A stretch of DNA of 64,000 nucleotides from Pogona vitticeps (lineage: Eukaryota > Chordata > Lepidosauria > Squamata > Agamidae): the NCBI RefSeq assembly GCF_051106095.1, contig NC_135786.1, positions 214,403,001-214,467,000 of the forward strand. Reading direction: 5' to 3'. The stretch's first letter is position 1, and each line of letters starts with the position of its first letter. This document shows, one piece after another, positions 10,687-21,555 of the stretch. The position numbers were made by a program, and so were the translations under genes. The notes under the pieces were generated by a model. It did no database searches. It saw nothing but the letters and a program-made list of their open reading frames with translations, and was not told the origin of the DNA.

Positions 10687-11351
10687 TCTCTTATGCATAG
10701 AAGCAGAGCTCTGTCTGTGATGAGAGGTTCTGAACATACCTCTGCTCCTGAAACTCAGATTAAGGCCACCCTCACAAAATGATCTTCAACAATGACAACC
10801 TTCTCCCATTATTGTGCTCAAGGTGTAATGGGCCTAAGTAACCTAACCGATATTGCCTATAAATATCAGTTGCTGATTTCTGGGTGATTTCTGGGAGCTG
10901 TAGTCTTAAAAAGAAACTTTTCCCATCAGTGAAGTTTACACAGACATAGAAAAAAATGTGTCTGAGCAAAGTGTTCAGATTAAGCATCGATGTAACGAGA
11001 AGATGCTTTTGGCACTGTGTGTGAAGAGAAATATACCAAAGTCAGTGTGCAATGACAATAATATACAAAATGATGATTGCCTACTGGATACATAAAAATA
11101 TTAAAAAGATGTAATATGCATCACCTGGACACTGTCCAATTTTCTCATGATGAACTGGTTTATAAACCTTTATGCATGAATGAAAATTGTTGTCAGGTTT
11201 TTAGCCAATCAAATACTGACATCTGGAGCCCAAACAGTAAGGATGGAACAATATATTACTGCCTCACCACCACATCTGTTTACCTCACACAGTAGTAGTT
11301 GGTAAGTAAAGGCATTAATAGTTGTTTTACTCATCCCTTTCCATTTATAAT
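10687..11351. other. Unannotated intergenic sequence
   Basis: No gene, RNA or clear repeat, apart from a short GGGAGCTGTAGTCTTAAAA MITE-like piece near 10895. Confidence 0.4.
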
Positions 11352-11458
11352 AAGTGCATGCCGTCAAGCCAATTCTGACTCATGGTGACCTTTTCTAGGG
11401 TTTCCTAGGTACAGAATACACAGAAGTGGTTGACCATTTATTTATTTCTAACTACTGT
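11352..11458 (-). repeat. SINE family B, 3' part
   Basis: The plus strand reads GCCGTCAAGCCAATTCTGAC, then CTAGGGTTTCCTAGGTACAG and AGTGGTTGACCATTTAT, which is the reverse complement of the tail of the family B copy at 27259-27480. The tRNA head is missing. Confidence 0.75.
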
Positions 11459-12017
11459 ATATGCTATTCCACATATTCCCCTCACCTCAGGTTTTTTCCT
11501 TTCCCAAAGGCTAAAAGCTATGGAAACCATATAAAAAGAAAAAGAAATCTCTGAGATGTAAAAACATATAAGAGGAGATCAGTGACAAAAGTGACAAAAG
11601 CAACCAAGAGCTGAGGACTCCAAAATAATATCATAAAAATCGGTTAAGCTTAGCATTTGTTTGTATGTTTCTTTGGATTATAGCCTCCAGGGTCCTTAAA
11701 CCAATGTGGCCTGGAACATGTTCGGGGGGATTCTGAGAGCTGAGGTTCAAGCAAGCAACAAAAACCCACAACCATCTGAGTCAGTTCTCCACTGATCTGC
11801 AGCTGTTTTTGTACAAGATGGATGATGGTGTACTGAAGAATAACATAACAGGAGTTGATTCTTAGAACTATTGATTTTACAGGATATGACCCGGTCAAAA
11901 TTTAAATAATTTTATGCTCTCAGTGACAGAGAACAACCATCTGTCAGATATACTTTGATTTGGATTCTTGCATTGAGCAGAGGGTTGGATTTGATGGCCT
12001 TATAGACCCATTCCAAC
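11459..12017. other. Intergenic sequence with MITE-like and LINE-tail pieces
   Basis: A MITE-like piece lies near 11650-11760. At 11985-12017 a LINE/SINE-tail phrase (GATGGCCTTATAGACCCATT, then CCAACTC) breaks off at the Tigger-like element and resumes as TTCTGTGATCTAT at 12731. Confidence 0.5.
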
Positions 12018-12730
12018 TCCTCGCTTAGTGATTGCCTTGTTTAACGATGTATTCACTTAGCGATGAGGTTTTAGGAGCGACCTTGCACTCCGTTTAGTGA
12101 TGTTTCCAATGGGGGAATTTTGCATAGCGATGTTCGGGACCATGCCTCGCATAGTGATGGCAGTTTTCGCTATTTTTAAAGTGTCTTAAAAAGTTCAAAA
12201 CTGTTTTAAATGCTTGGAATCGTTAGTGCACCCTGTAAAACCTTTGCAAACTTAATTTGCCTTTGTTCTGAGTCTCCGTTAATTTTTGGTGAATTTTTCC
12301 CCCCATTGGAATGCATTGACAGCTGTCAAACCTACAGTTCAATGCATTTCAATGGGGGGAGAAAAAATTCACCAAAAATTAACGAAGATTCAGAACAAAG
12401 CCAAATTAAGTTTGCAAAGGTTTTACAGGGTGCACTAACGATTCCAAGCATTTTAAACAGTTTTTGAACATTTTAAGACACTTTAAAAACAGCGAAAACG
12501 GACCTGTCAAAACCATTGAAATGCATTGAAACCTATTCAATGTATTCCAATGGGGGAACCGCGTTTCGCTTAGCGATATTTCCTATGGCGATTTTTGCTT
12601 AAGGACGGGAACGGATTATCCGGTTTTCAATGCATTCCTATGGGAAATGGTGTTTTGCTTAGCGATGTTTTCCCATAGCGATGGGGTTTTTTTGGAACCA
12701 ATTAACATCGCTAAGCGAGGCACCACTGTA
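12018..12730. mobile_element. Tigger/pogo-like palindromic MITE
   Basis: The right end reads GCTAAGCGAGGCACCACTGTA, the reverse complement of a TACAGTGGTGCCTCGCTTAG end. The left end starts CTCGCTTAGTGATTG and appears to have lost its outer 11 or so bases. The centre (12163-12499) is a long inverted repeat with arms of about 165 bp around 12331. Subterminal parts repeat variants of CGCTTAGCGATG at least six times. The flanks join as one LINE/SINE-tail phrase with a TA at the insertion point, which fits a TA target and hence a Tc1/mariner-group (pogo/Tigger) mobiliser. It has no coding capacity. Confidence 0.8.
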
Positions 12731-13659
12731 TTCTGTGATCTATATATTTTACTCTCTCCCATTTGTTGTTATTCAGGAACTATTGAGGAAACAAGCCATG
12801 TATTTGTCACACAGTAATTATAAGTAACAAGGAGTCAGCTCATTGGAATTTTTCATCCTTACTTGGGGAATGTGCTGTAGTGTTTATAATCTCTGATAAG
12901 AAATCTCCATAAACTTTGGAGATGCAATAACTCCAAGGCTCCAGGTAAACACCAATAGATGAACATTTTAGTAACCAGAGTTAAGTTTTGTTTCAGAATC
13001 CACACAAAATTTGATCTACAATAGAGATGTTCTATGACATTTTACCTGAGTACAGAATACAGTACATGTGCATGCATGGATTGGACTACACTGCATTGTA
13101 TATATTGATTGCTTTCCTTCTGAGTAGGGCACCCCAGCAATTTATAATATACATAGCAACCAATTTTAAACAAACCAAAGGCCCAATGAAACAACAGTTT
13201 CGATCATCCACTGAAAGCTCAGCAAGGACGGAGCCAGCTGGACTTCCCTGTGGAAAGAATTTCCCCACTGAGTTGCTGCTGCAGAGATAGGCATGTCTTG
13301 TGTACCCACAGAGTGAAGCCCTTTGGAATTTGTGAAAGATACACAATAACAGCAGATACCAGGAATTTTCCAAGCCACCCTCCCGCCCACTATCTGGCTT
13401 AAGGACTCCTCATGACTCATCATTAAATTGGCTGTCAGAAGTGCTACACATTAGCACCGATCTTTGAAAGCAGGAATGAGGATGCAGCAGCCACCTCCTC
13501 CATTTCCCTGTTGTCACCACCACCACTGCCCCTATCATCTGTTGCAACTGCCATGGATGGGCAGCAGCACAACCACCGCCATGTCCTTCTCCCTTTCCAG
13601 ATGGAGAATTACTTCCTTCTATTTCATGGGCATAAAATAGAAGGAGGCACTTGGTATCC
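12731..13659. other. Unannotated intergenic sequence
   Basis: The first 30 bases finish the LINE/SINE-tail phrase interrupted by the preceding MITE. Nothing else is recognised; open frames around 13027-13423 look like chance. Confidence 0.4.
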
Positions 13660-13800
13660 CAGCTGAGATGGTGTGAATGGTGGACTTTGAGATACCTTGG
13701 CTCCAAGGTCAACAACTGAACCTTGAAATGAACTCCGGAAGCAATTGGGAAGCAGTGCAGGACGCAGGTGATATTTTCACCTGATACACTGATCACAAAG
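13660..13800 (-). mobile_element. L2-like LINE remnant
   Basis: Minus-strand translation near 13700-13770 gives LHCFPIASGVHFKVQLLTLE, corresponding to the LHWLPIxFRxxFKVLxLTFK block of L2-group reverse transcriptases that is well preserved at 28851-29567. Short and decayed. Confidence 0.55.
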
Positions 13801-14419
13801 CCTATGTGATGCACATTTAAATCTTGCTCTTCTGTAATGCTGTCACCAAGAGGCTTACAATGAAACAAATAAACTTCATAGGAGAAGTTCAGGAGAAAAG
13901 AACTTGGGAGCTGGGGTTCAGGCTAGGCAAAGCTGGGGAAGGGGGTATCCAGCAACCCCTTTTTCCTGCAGTCCTAAGCTGCCTTTCTTTGAAAAACTCT
14001 GGTCGTTCTGCCACCACCACCCTTGTTCTGTAATGGGAATAGAAGACAAAAATATCTCAGGTAGCTCAGCCAAGAGCGATGAGACACTTTGGACTTAAAA
14101 TTGATTAGTTCTGCACCCACAACACAAGTGGACAGTTTAAAAGAGAGCAAAATTGATTCTGCAGAATCAAATTACTTAAAAGTAAAAATGGAATCTAACA
14201 AACTCCATGGCCACAGATCTTTGGGAGCTGAAATAAGGTTTTCTTCAAAATATCTATTATATCTTGCCTACACATGTCCACTTGGTAGTACACTAGTAGT
14301 TCAGTAGTGTTTACTCTCAGGTGAGTGGGTATAAAACCATAGCAACCAATTGTTTACAGATTCTCACTGACTGAATCTCATGGATAGCTCTTTCAGGTGA
14401 ATTTCACAAAAGAAATGCT
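13801..14419. other. Unannotated intergenic sequence
   Basis: No recognisable features. Confidence 0.4.
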
Positions 14420-14515
14420 ATAGTTTCATTAATAAAAAATATTTATAACTCACATATTGTCCCCTCACAAGGACACTCAAAGTGGTTTACAAAGATATAA
14501 AAGGAAGCCCTTAAG
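14420..14515 (-). repeat. LINE 3' UTR tail
   Basis: The plus strand shows AATATTTATAACTCACATATTGTCCCC and then ACTCAAAGTGGTTTACAAAG, the minus-strand 3' end shared by the L2-like copies at 28590, 40896 and 45003 (usual form TTTATACC...GGCGGCTTACAA). Confidence 0.55.
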
Positions 14516-15297
14516 AAAACATAACATGTTTTAAGAACATGTAGCTTCTTCTGCTACACTGCAATTGAGAACTTGCAGTTCACTTTGTTCATGTAATGTT
14601 GACCAGTTGCCTTCTGTTAAGCTGGTGGAACAGTTCAGCCTATGCTAGATACGTATCCACTTACATTTTAACAGTTTTTGCATCGTGTTATGGAACGTGG
14701 ATGAGCTCAGATAATGGCTTCATGCTAAATATGTAACATGGAAATAAGACGTGCTGATTTATGGGAGGATTATTTCTGTATCAACCCCAAACTCCACAAA
14801 TAATAATATTAATGAACAGAACTGGTGGCTCCCCTATGAGCATCCACTGCCACTTTCCCGGATTTCCAATCACATGCAGGAGTGCAGCAAATTTTCTCAC
14901 ACTGTGAGGTAGGTCAATGGTTCAGATTACTACCTCACCAGATGGTTAGTTTTCACATATTATGGGCAGGCAAAACCGCTCAAATGGTCACGCTCCTCAT
15001 AGAGACCACTACATAGTTGACATAAATATCCAAAGAGAGACTATTTCAGCTTCAGAAGGAGTTCTAAGGCAGAGCACCCCTGCTGTGTTCTACCTGGTAT
15101 TTGAATCCCGAGCCGGATGCAAGACAATGGGATCTTGTTCGCAGACTTACAGTCTACAAAAGACAGGAGTAGCAGTGCAACAGGCATAGTATGTCTTTAG
15201 GGCAAAGTTCCTAGTCCCACTTAGCAGAAGAAGCAGGATAGCACCTCCAAACTGCATATTTTTTGCCAGACCATTTTGAAATAACATGCATTGCTAC
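14516..15297. other. Unannotated intergenic sequence
   Basis: No gene or repeat family recognised. Confidence 0.4.
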
Positions 15298-15800
15298 TAA
15301 TAATTATATGCCATCAAGTCAATTCAGACTCATGACAGCCTTTTTCCAGAGTTTTCTAGCTGTAGAGAAGTGGTTTACTATTGTATTCTCGACACCCGTC
15401 AATCACAATGACAGATCATCTCACAGTGACAGATCATCACAAGGATACACCCATAACATACAAGCAAAAAACCCTGATCACCATAATCACCCAATCTCCT
15501 GAAAAGGACAAAAAGCTGATCCCACATCTATAAATACTCAACTATCCCACACACTACTCCAGAACACAGACAGAGTTCTAACTCCTGTCCTCTGAAGATG
15601 CCAGCCAGAGATTGATGAAACGTTAGGAAGAAACACCTTCAGAACGGATAAACAGCCCAAAAAACCTACAACAACCATTGGTTTACGATTCCTTTCTTCT
15701 TGTAGTACCCTGGAACTGTGCAGCTTGACCAAGGCTATACAGGCTAGCTCCTCTCCCAGAGAGGCACAGTAGAGAATTCAAAACACCCCCACTCTGACTC
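15298..15800 (-). repeat. SINE family B, interrupted by a retroelement fragment
   Basis: The two halves (15298-15382 and 15691-15800) together match family B: GCCATCAAGTCAATTCAGAC, TTTCTAGCTGTAGAGAAGTG, then ACTGTGCAGCTTGACCAAGG and a degraded tRNA head. The inner part at 15383-15678 is foreign and is listed separately. Confidence 0.75.
15383..15678 (+). mobile_element. Retroelement fragment inside a SINE (Penelope-like?)
   Basis: Flanked by a 12-bp direct repeat with one mismatch, TGGTTTACTATT at 15371-15382 and TGGTTTACGATT at 15679-15690. It contains ATCTATAAATACTCAACTAT and CCTCTGAAGATGCCAGCC, then GAAACGTTAGGAAGAAACA and a tail ACAACAACCAT. The GATGCCAGCC...GAAACGT phrase is a common dispersed sequence in reptiles that I associate with the non-coding end of Penelope-like elements; the assignment is tentative, but insertion with a target duplication is directly visible. 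Confidence 0.5.
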
Positions 15801-16906
15801 CGCAGCCAGCCTACCTATCCTGCCTACCCAACGAATCTCTGTAAGACCATAAATTCTTTAGTCCAAGACAGAAGTAAGGAACCTTTGGCCATCCCAAGGT
15901 TTTGGATATCAATTCATATAAATTAGTCCTACCAGGTACCATCTTCATACAATATCTCACTGTGTCAGACCATGAAAGCTATAAATAGGAAGTCCTTTCC
16001 TTATTTTTTTTTATATCTGGAAACTGCTGGAAGGTGTACTACCTATTATCCTATCGCAATGCAATTACTGTTGTGTTCTATGATGTGTATATTCTTGCTT
16101 TCACTCTCTGTTTGATGTTTAAAGACCACCTATCTAGCAGCAAAGGAAACACTGGTTGTACTATTACTCTGTGTATACAGAAAAGAGTTTTAAGTTGTTA
16201 AAGGCGGGTTAAGGAATTATTTATAACTAAGCAGCCTACTTTGTTAAAAGAGTTAGCATTTGGTCTGGAACAGAGGTTCCCAAGAAAAAGCTAGAGATTG
16301 CCACTGAAAAATTTCATATCATACATTCCTTTTGACAGCCTATGAATTATATTCTGGTTTGATATGAGGTTTAGTGGAAGTCAACATTAATTATAATAGT
16401 GGTTAATTACATCTGTCAGCAAACTTTAAGATTTTTTTTTGTCTTTTTCAAAATGACTCAACGGCGTATTTTCTCTTATTTGTTGATAATTTAATGAAAG
16501 AATTCAATTCTAAACTGATTCGATGCAATCTTCTGGGAGCAACATTGACACTTGAATAGGCACAGATTGTGATAGTAGCCTGTATCCAAGAAGTGTCTGT
16601 TGAGTTCAGGCTTTTCTGTAAACTGTTAAGTATGAACCTGCTGTTGCAAAATTTGCACACATTACATTCATAAACCACATTTATACATAAAAGCACAAGG
16701 ATTTCCTGTGTAAGCCTGGAAATGGGAAATATGGGTCTAAATGTGATCAGGAGTCCCACTGAATGGTGTAAATTCTATGTAATACCTCCTGATCAAATGG
16801 TGTTACTCTAGCTGGAACTACCAATTTGATTTCGTCTATGGAGTTTGTTTCTGCCTTGTAAAACAGTATTTAGGATTATTAATATATCAAAATGGTTGCA
16901 CCCAGT
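15801..16906. other. Unannotated intergenic sequence
   Basis: No gene or repeat recognised. A minus-strand open frame at 16448-16759 has no family resemblance. Confidence 0.4.
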
Positions 16907-17138
16907 GTGGTGGCCTTGTGGTGCAGTGGCTAAACTGTAGTATTGCAGACAAAACTCTGCTCACAGTCAGCATTTGAAACCAACAGATCTGACAGCTGGC
17001 TCGAAGTTGATTCAGCATTTCATTCTTCCAAGGTTGGTAGAATGCGTACCCAGCTCACGGAGGGGGGCAATGTATATTTAAAAATGGTAAACCATTCAGA
17101 GAGTGCTTTGAGTACTATGATGTATATAAGCAGCACAC
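16907..17138 (+). repeat. SINE family C, near full length
   Basis: A tRNA-like head (GTGGTGCAGTGGCTAAACTG, AAACTCTGCTCACAGTCAGC) leads to GCTCGAAGTTGATTCAGCAT, TTCCAAGGTTGGTAGAATGC and a tail AACCATTCAGAGAGTGCTTT. The same order is found inverted at 42676-42906. Confidence 0.8.
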
Positions 17139-17148
17139 ACACACTTGG

Positions 17149-17322
17149 TATAGTGGAGAGAGAGCGATGTACTAGGATGCAGAAGACCTGAGTTCAAATC
17201 CCTGCTCAGGCATGGAAGAGAGCAGCACTGGTAAAAACCACTCCTTAAATATTTAAATTAACTTGAAAATCCTGTTAGGATTGCTGAAAGTTGGCTGCAG
17301 TTTAACGGCACACAACAGCAAC
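17149..17322 (+). repeat. SINE family A, near full length
   Basis: Head TTGGTATAGTGGAGAGAGAG with B-box CTGAGTTCAAATCCC, body with AACCACTCCTTAAATATTT, then ATCCTGTTAGGATTGCTGAA and a tail AACGGCACACAACAGCAACA. It lies directly after a family C copy in the same orientation. Confidence 0.8.
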
Positions 17323-18011
17323 ATGTATTGAAGTAAGATGTGTTAGTTGCTATATGGGGGGGGGGGCAACATACATCTTATCAACCACATGTTTCCTCTT
17401 GCCTGTTTCTGTGTCCCCAAACCTCCAAATGTTTGTTTGTTTGTTTAAAGAGAACAATGCTCTTAGAAGTATAGTTCTCCTTTATAACAAGATGTGAAGT
17501 GTCATATGCTTAAAAAAACACATTAATAAGGGTATTGGAAGTGCAATTCTATCCTTTTTTGACATGGAGGGAACATTTGCTGGACCTCACCATGCTTCAT
17601 GCATATTTCATATTTCAAAATGAATCGCAATAGCTTTAACATACAAAAATACACAATGTTAGAAGATGTATGTTTTGAGGTTTTAAAAACAATTATTTTT
17701 GTGTATCCCTTAAAACCTCCAAAGTGCATAAATAATCTCAGGTGACCCTGCTTACAGCCTGAATGGTTGGAGGCAGGCGAGGGTTAGGGATATGGTGTAT
17801 CCTGAATTTGTGTTGCACATGGCCTGTATGTGGGGATCTACAGGTTTCATGGACATGATTCCAGCCCCTCCCTCTAGAATCACTATGCTGTTGCACCACA
17901 GTAAACAAGATATCAATCACATTTAAGGGCTGTCTATGCCCAACTCCTACATGAATTCAAAAAGCATTTTATAAATACAGAAGTGGAGGGCACTTGGTAG
18001 GTTACCTAGAG
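17323..18011. other. Unannotated intergenic sequence
   Basis: Contains a poly-G run at about 17346-17355 and a short GTTT tandem at 17427-17444; nothing else recognised. Confidence 0.4.
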
Positions 18012-18145
18012 CAGTGGTTCTTAACTTGGGTAACCCAGGTGTTCTTGGACTGTAATTCCCAGAAGCCTTCACCACCAGCTATGCTGGTTGGGGCTTCTGC
18101 GATTTGCAGTCCAAGAACACTTGGGTTACCCAAGGTTAACCACTG
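18012..18145. mobile_element. hAT MITE with 8-bp target duplication
   Basis: 134-bp element almost wholly palindromic: starts CAGTGGTTCTTAACTTGGGT and ends ACCCAAGGTTAACCACTG. It is flanked by ACCTAGAG (18004-18011) and ACCTAGAC (18146-18153), an 8-bp duplication with one mismatch, the hAT length. A second copy of the family is at 53723-53858. Confidence 0.9.
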
Positions 18146-18191
18146 ACCTAGACCAACTTTCCACTTGGTCCAAGAAATCCTGAGCTAAAGC

Positions 18192-18192
<1 letters not shown>

Positions 18193-18278
<86 letters not shown>

Positions 18279-18330
18279 AGAGAGAGAGGGAGGGAGGGAG
18301 GGAGGGAGGGAGAGGGAGAGAGAGAGAGAT
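18193..18330. repeat. Compound microsatellite TC/CA/GA/GGGA
   Basis: Consecutive runs of TC, CA, GA and then GGGA/GAGA units. All open frames over it are repeat translation only. Confidence 0.97.
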
Positions 18331-18626
18331 GAATGCCAAGCCTCTGCTTGAAAGCCTCTAGTAAAGGAGAGCCCAGCACCTTCATAAGTCATTGGTTTCA
18401 TTTCCCAACTATTCTTACTATCAAGAGGTTTATACTATGTAAATTGGAAGCTACTCTTCTAAGACTTTTAGGTCAAAAGAAGAAAGTGAGAAATAGTTTC
18501 ATTTTTTCAGTCGTTTAATTTTGCAAGTGCTTTATTAAACCAACTGCTAACGAAAAAGCAGTCTCTTCTGTTTTTCCTTCCCTTCCTTATAAACGGATGA
18601 CACCAATATTCCTGTTTTCTCTTTAG
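18331..18626. other. Unannotated intergenic sequence
   Basis: No gene or repeat recognised; the last 50 bases are pyrimidine-rich and lead to the acceptor-like site described in the next entry. Confidence 0.4.
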
Positions 18627-18724
18627 GAGACTGGGAACCATCAATAACACTCAGAGGTGCTACATCAATACGTGATCTTTCAGATCATCCACAAGGTGCT
18701 TTCTCTCTTGCTGTGCAAGTGACG
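18627..18724 (+). other. Exon-like segment between good splice signals (speculative)
   Basis: A 98-bp stretch lies between an acceptor-like TTCTCTTTAG, preceded by a pyrimidine-rich tract, and a consensus donor GTGAGT at 18725. One frame is open across it, but the length is not a multiple of three and the translation resembles no protein I know. It could be an exon of an unannotated transcript or a chance pairing of sites. Confidence 0.2.
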
Positions 18725-19203
18725 GTGAGTCTGAGAAGAAAAGTGCTTCTTAAACTCACTATCCTGTACTGTATTGGTTATTTACTTTCACTCTCAACAC
18801 ATTTATGTTGTAATTTCTGAACTTCCCAATTATCACCAATGGGACTTTCATTTGTCCTGCCATCACTGGTTCTGTTTCTTGGAAAGCTCTAACAATGGTC
18901 GTACTATCCCTTTTCTGAGCTTCTCTGACTTTTTGTGGAGATGGTCAAATTTGGACGATGGTTTCTCTTTCCAGTTGCATGCAAGAAGGAAAGGCTATGA
19001 TGAAACTCATCACCAGCTTTTATAAGTATCAGAACTACAACTTGAAGATAGAACAAGTAATTCCCATTTAATAATTTATAAGATTCTCTATATACAGAGA
19101 AAACAGCAAATAAAGAAGTAGAACTGGTTTGATTGCTTCTTTTGTCTACATATTACTTGCATTCTGTGTATTTGCAAAAACAAACAAACAAATCAAGATC
19201 TAG
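18725..19203. other. Unannotated intergenic sequence
   Basis: No recognisable feature beyond a short AAAC tandem near 19178. Confidence 0.4.
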
Positions 19204-19313
19204 ACAGAGATTGGAAAATTCACTCTTTGGGACTATGAGTTCCAGCACCAGCCGACTAGAATAGATTATGCAAGTTATAATTAAAAAATAAAACTTTTCC
19301 AAGGTCTGGATAA
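19204..19313. mobile_element. Small MITE (TTGGAAAAxT ends), decayed
   Basis: Left end AGAGATTGGAAAATTCACTC pairs with right end ACTTTTCCAAGGTCTGG. It contains the TTTGGGACTATGAGTTCCAG core shared with the better copy at 31307-31404. Confidence 0.6.
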
Positions 19314-19319
19314 GAAGCC

Positions 19320-19840
19320 CTATTGGTTTGCAAGAAAAATATCAAGACCTGAATTCATGCAATACTGTAATGAAGACCAAGTGTTGGTCTTCCTCCTTTC
19401 CTGCAATCTTCAATGTTTTCCTGTATTATTGTCTTCTTCGGAGAATCCTGCCCGCTCATTATGTGCTCAAAGTAGGACAGCCTCATTTGCAACATTTTGC
19501 CTACAGAATAGTTCAGGTTTGATTTGATCTAGTACCCATTGCTCATCTTTCTGGCAGTCCAGGGTATCCACAAAGCTCTCCTCCAGCACCACATTTCAAA
19601 TGAATCAGTTTTTTCATGTCAGCTTTCTTAACTGTCTAGCTTTCACACCCATACATGGTGTTTGGAAATACGATCGTGTGGATGGGTTTGGACTTGATCT
19701 CCAGTGTCACATCCTTACACTTGATGATCTTTTTAGCTCATTCATCCCTGCCCTAGTCTCAGTCTTCTTCTGATTTATTGGTTGATGTCTTTGATGATCG
19801 ATCCAAGGTATACAAATTGCAGTTTCTTCATTATCAATGC
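19320..19840 (-). mobile_element. RTE-type LINE fragment, decayed
   Basis: Minus-strand translation gives KLQFVYLGSIIxDINQ, then KxKDVTLEIKSKPIHTIVFP, NTMYGCES-TVKKADMKKL and a decayed GxGGELCGYPGLPERW, the linker and C-terminal reverse-transcriptase region of an RTE/BovB-related LINE. The copy at 51990-52850 belongs to the same family (YGCESWTMKKA). Several stops and frame changes. Confidence 0.7.
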
Positions 19841-20749
19841 CAGATTGAAATAATCACAAAATAATATTATTATTTTTGGTTCTCCAGAATTCTTTATCAG
19901 ACAAGATATTAAGCAAAATGGACTAATTAGGGGGCAGAAAGCTGGTTGATGTTGAAGTCTGAAAGTCAAATTTTGCACGGAGCCAAAGTTTCAAGTTGGG
20001 GAGTAGGAGTAGATGGAAAAGTTAAGGAGATTAAACTTTATGTAAACCTATGTGGCTCTCCAAGTTATACTAACAGCTCCCAGGACAAAGAAACAAAATG
20101 GGGCTGAGCCCCCTTTGTGAAAATATCACATGCAGCAGCTGCTGAAATCTGTCTAAATGAAATAAAAGCCCTAGTTTTTTTTTTCCTCATGGAATCAAAA
20201 GTGGAAAGAGAAGGAAACTGTGGAATTATATCAGCAGAGTTAGAAATTAGTTTGAAAGAACATTATGGCTTATTGTGCCAGAACTTGGAAACCCAGTTTT
20301 TAAACTAAAGTCTTGAGAGAATTCTAGTTAAAAAAAAAATCCTCAAAGTTCCGTATACTGTAGATTGATGACTAAGCTGAAAATTCTGACACTGAGCTAG
20401 TTCGCTGTTATCTCTACAGCCTGGATTCTATAGCTACAGATGGTCTCTGCTCCTCTATACATGGCCTGTAACATTTATATTTTAAACAGGCAAAACAAAT
20501 AAACATACTTAATTTTGTTTAAATAGTCCTATTTACATATTTGATTTATGCCCTAACCTTCTTCACGAAGAGCCAGTCTTATTATTTTATGTTTCAGCTG
20601 TAATACAACAATCATGATCCTAAAAGTACAAATAAGTGCCAAAGTATAATAAAGCCATGAGCTATAGTTAACAAATAAACAAATATAGCATGATACCTCC
20701 CCAACTTGCAAAAGAAAGCATGTTTTCTCCTGCTGCAACCAGCAGCACA
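19841..20749. other. Unannotated intergenic sequence
   Basis: No gene or repeat recognised. Confidence 0.4.
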
Positions 20750-21010
20750 GCCCAATTGCCACCTGGAGGGAATTCCACAGGTTTAGCGCTACATGTGCAG
20801 ACTCCATTCCTCCAGGGACCCCAAGGACAGCCTTTAAGGCAGAATTTAAATCCCAGGCTAGTCAAGAGTGGGGAAGGCAGTCCTTCAAGCATTTTGTAAA
20901 CTTGAATTCAGCACTTTGTGTTCAGTACTTAATATTGTGAGCTGGGCAAAGTAGCAGACTGGCAACCAGTCCTGTGATTTCAAAGCCAGTGTGATATACC
21001 CATGTTTCAC
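20750..21010 (-). mobile_element. L2-like LINE remnant
   Basis: The plus-strand order GAGGGAATTCCACAGGTTTA ... TTGAATTCAGCACTTTG ... GCAGACTGGCAACCAGT follows the antisense of the L2-like C-terminus (clearer at 28900-29130). Decayed, no open frame. Confidence 0.5.
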
Positions 21011-21119
21011 TGCCCCATTAAGACTGTAATAGCAGTATCACTATCATTTTTAAGAGGCCATTAAGTGACAGAGAGGAAGAAGAGAGCTTGTTTTTCACAT
21101 ATTTTAAGCAGCTCTCCCT

Positions 21120-21300
21120 TTCATGGAGCAAAAGGCCAAATATGCACATGGTCTTTCCCTCAGTTTATCCTTGCAATAACCTTGTGCATAAGATAGACTG
21201 CCCAAATTCATAAAATGAATTACATGTCAGGGCATATTTGAACCCGATTCCTTCTGTTGCAAGTGTCTGCAGTTCTGCAGTAATTATTAACTCTAGTAGA
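21120..21300 (-). repeat. Decayed tRNA-headed SINE
   Basis: Follows the layout of the copy at 5017-5265: a CCTTGCAATAACCTTGTGCA body and a B-box-like region TATTTGAACCCGATTCC read on the plus strand. Confidence 0.5.
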
Positions 21301-21454
21301 AAACAGGACAATCAGCAAGTAATGTACAGAGAAAGGCAAACATATGGGTTCCAGGCCAATGTCGGGGCCTGGAAATGATGGCTGCTACTAGTGTTGTGAT
21401 TAGAGATAAGAGTGATGGACATTAGGCATAGGAAAAAAAAATGCTTTTCCCAAG

Positions 21455-21555
21455 CTGGTCACCTCCAAATGTCTTAGACTACAGCTTATCTGACCACTGC
21501 TGCACTGGCTGGGGCTGATGTAGGTTGTGGTCCAAAACTTCTGCAGGTCATCAAA
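21455..21555. mobile_element. Palindromic MITE copy
   Basis: AATGTCTTAGACTACAGCTT pairs with the distal GTTGTGGTCCAAAACTTCTG arm; same core as the element at 1997-2132. Confidence 0.5.

Noticed and set aside
13410-13868. 152-codon minus-strand open frame
   Set aside because: Only a short internal part (LHCFPIASGVHFKVQ) is recognisable and it is a decayed L2-like LINE; the rest is chance.
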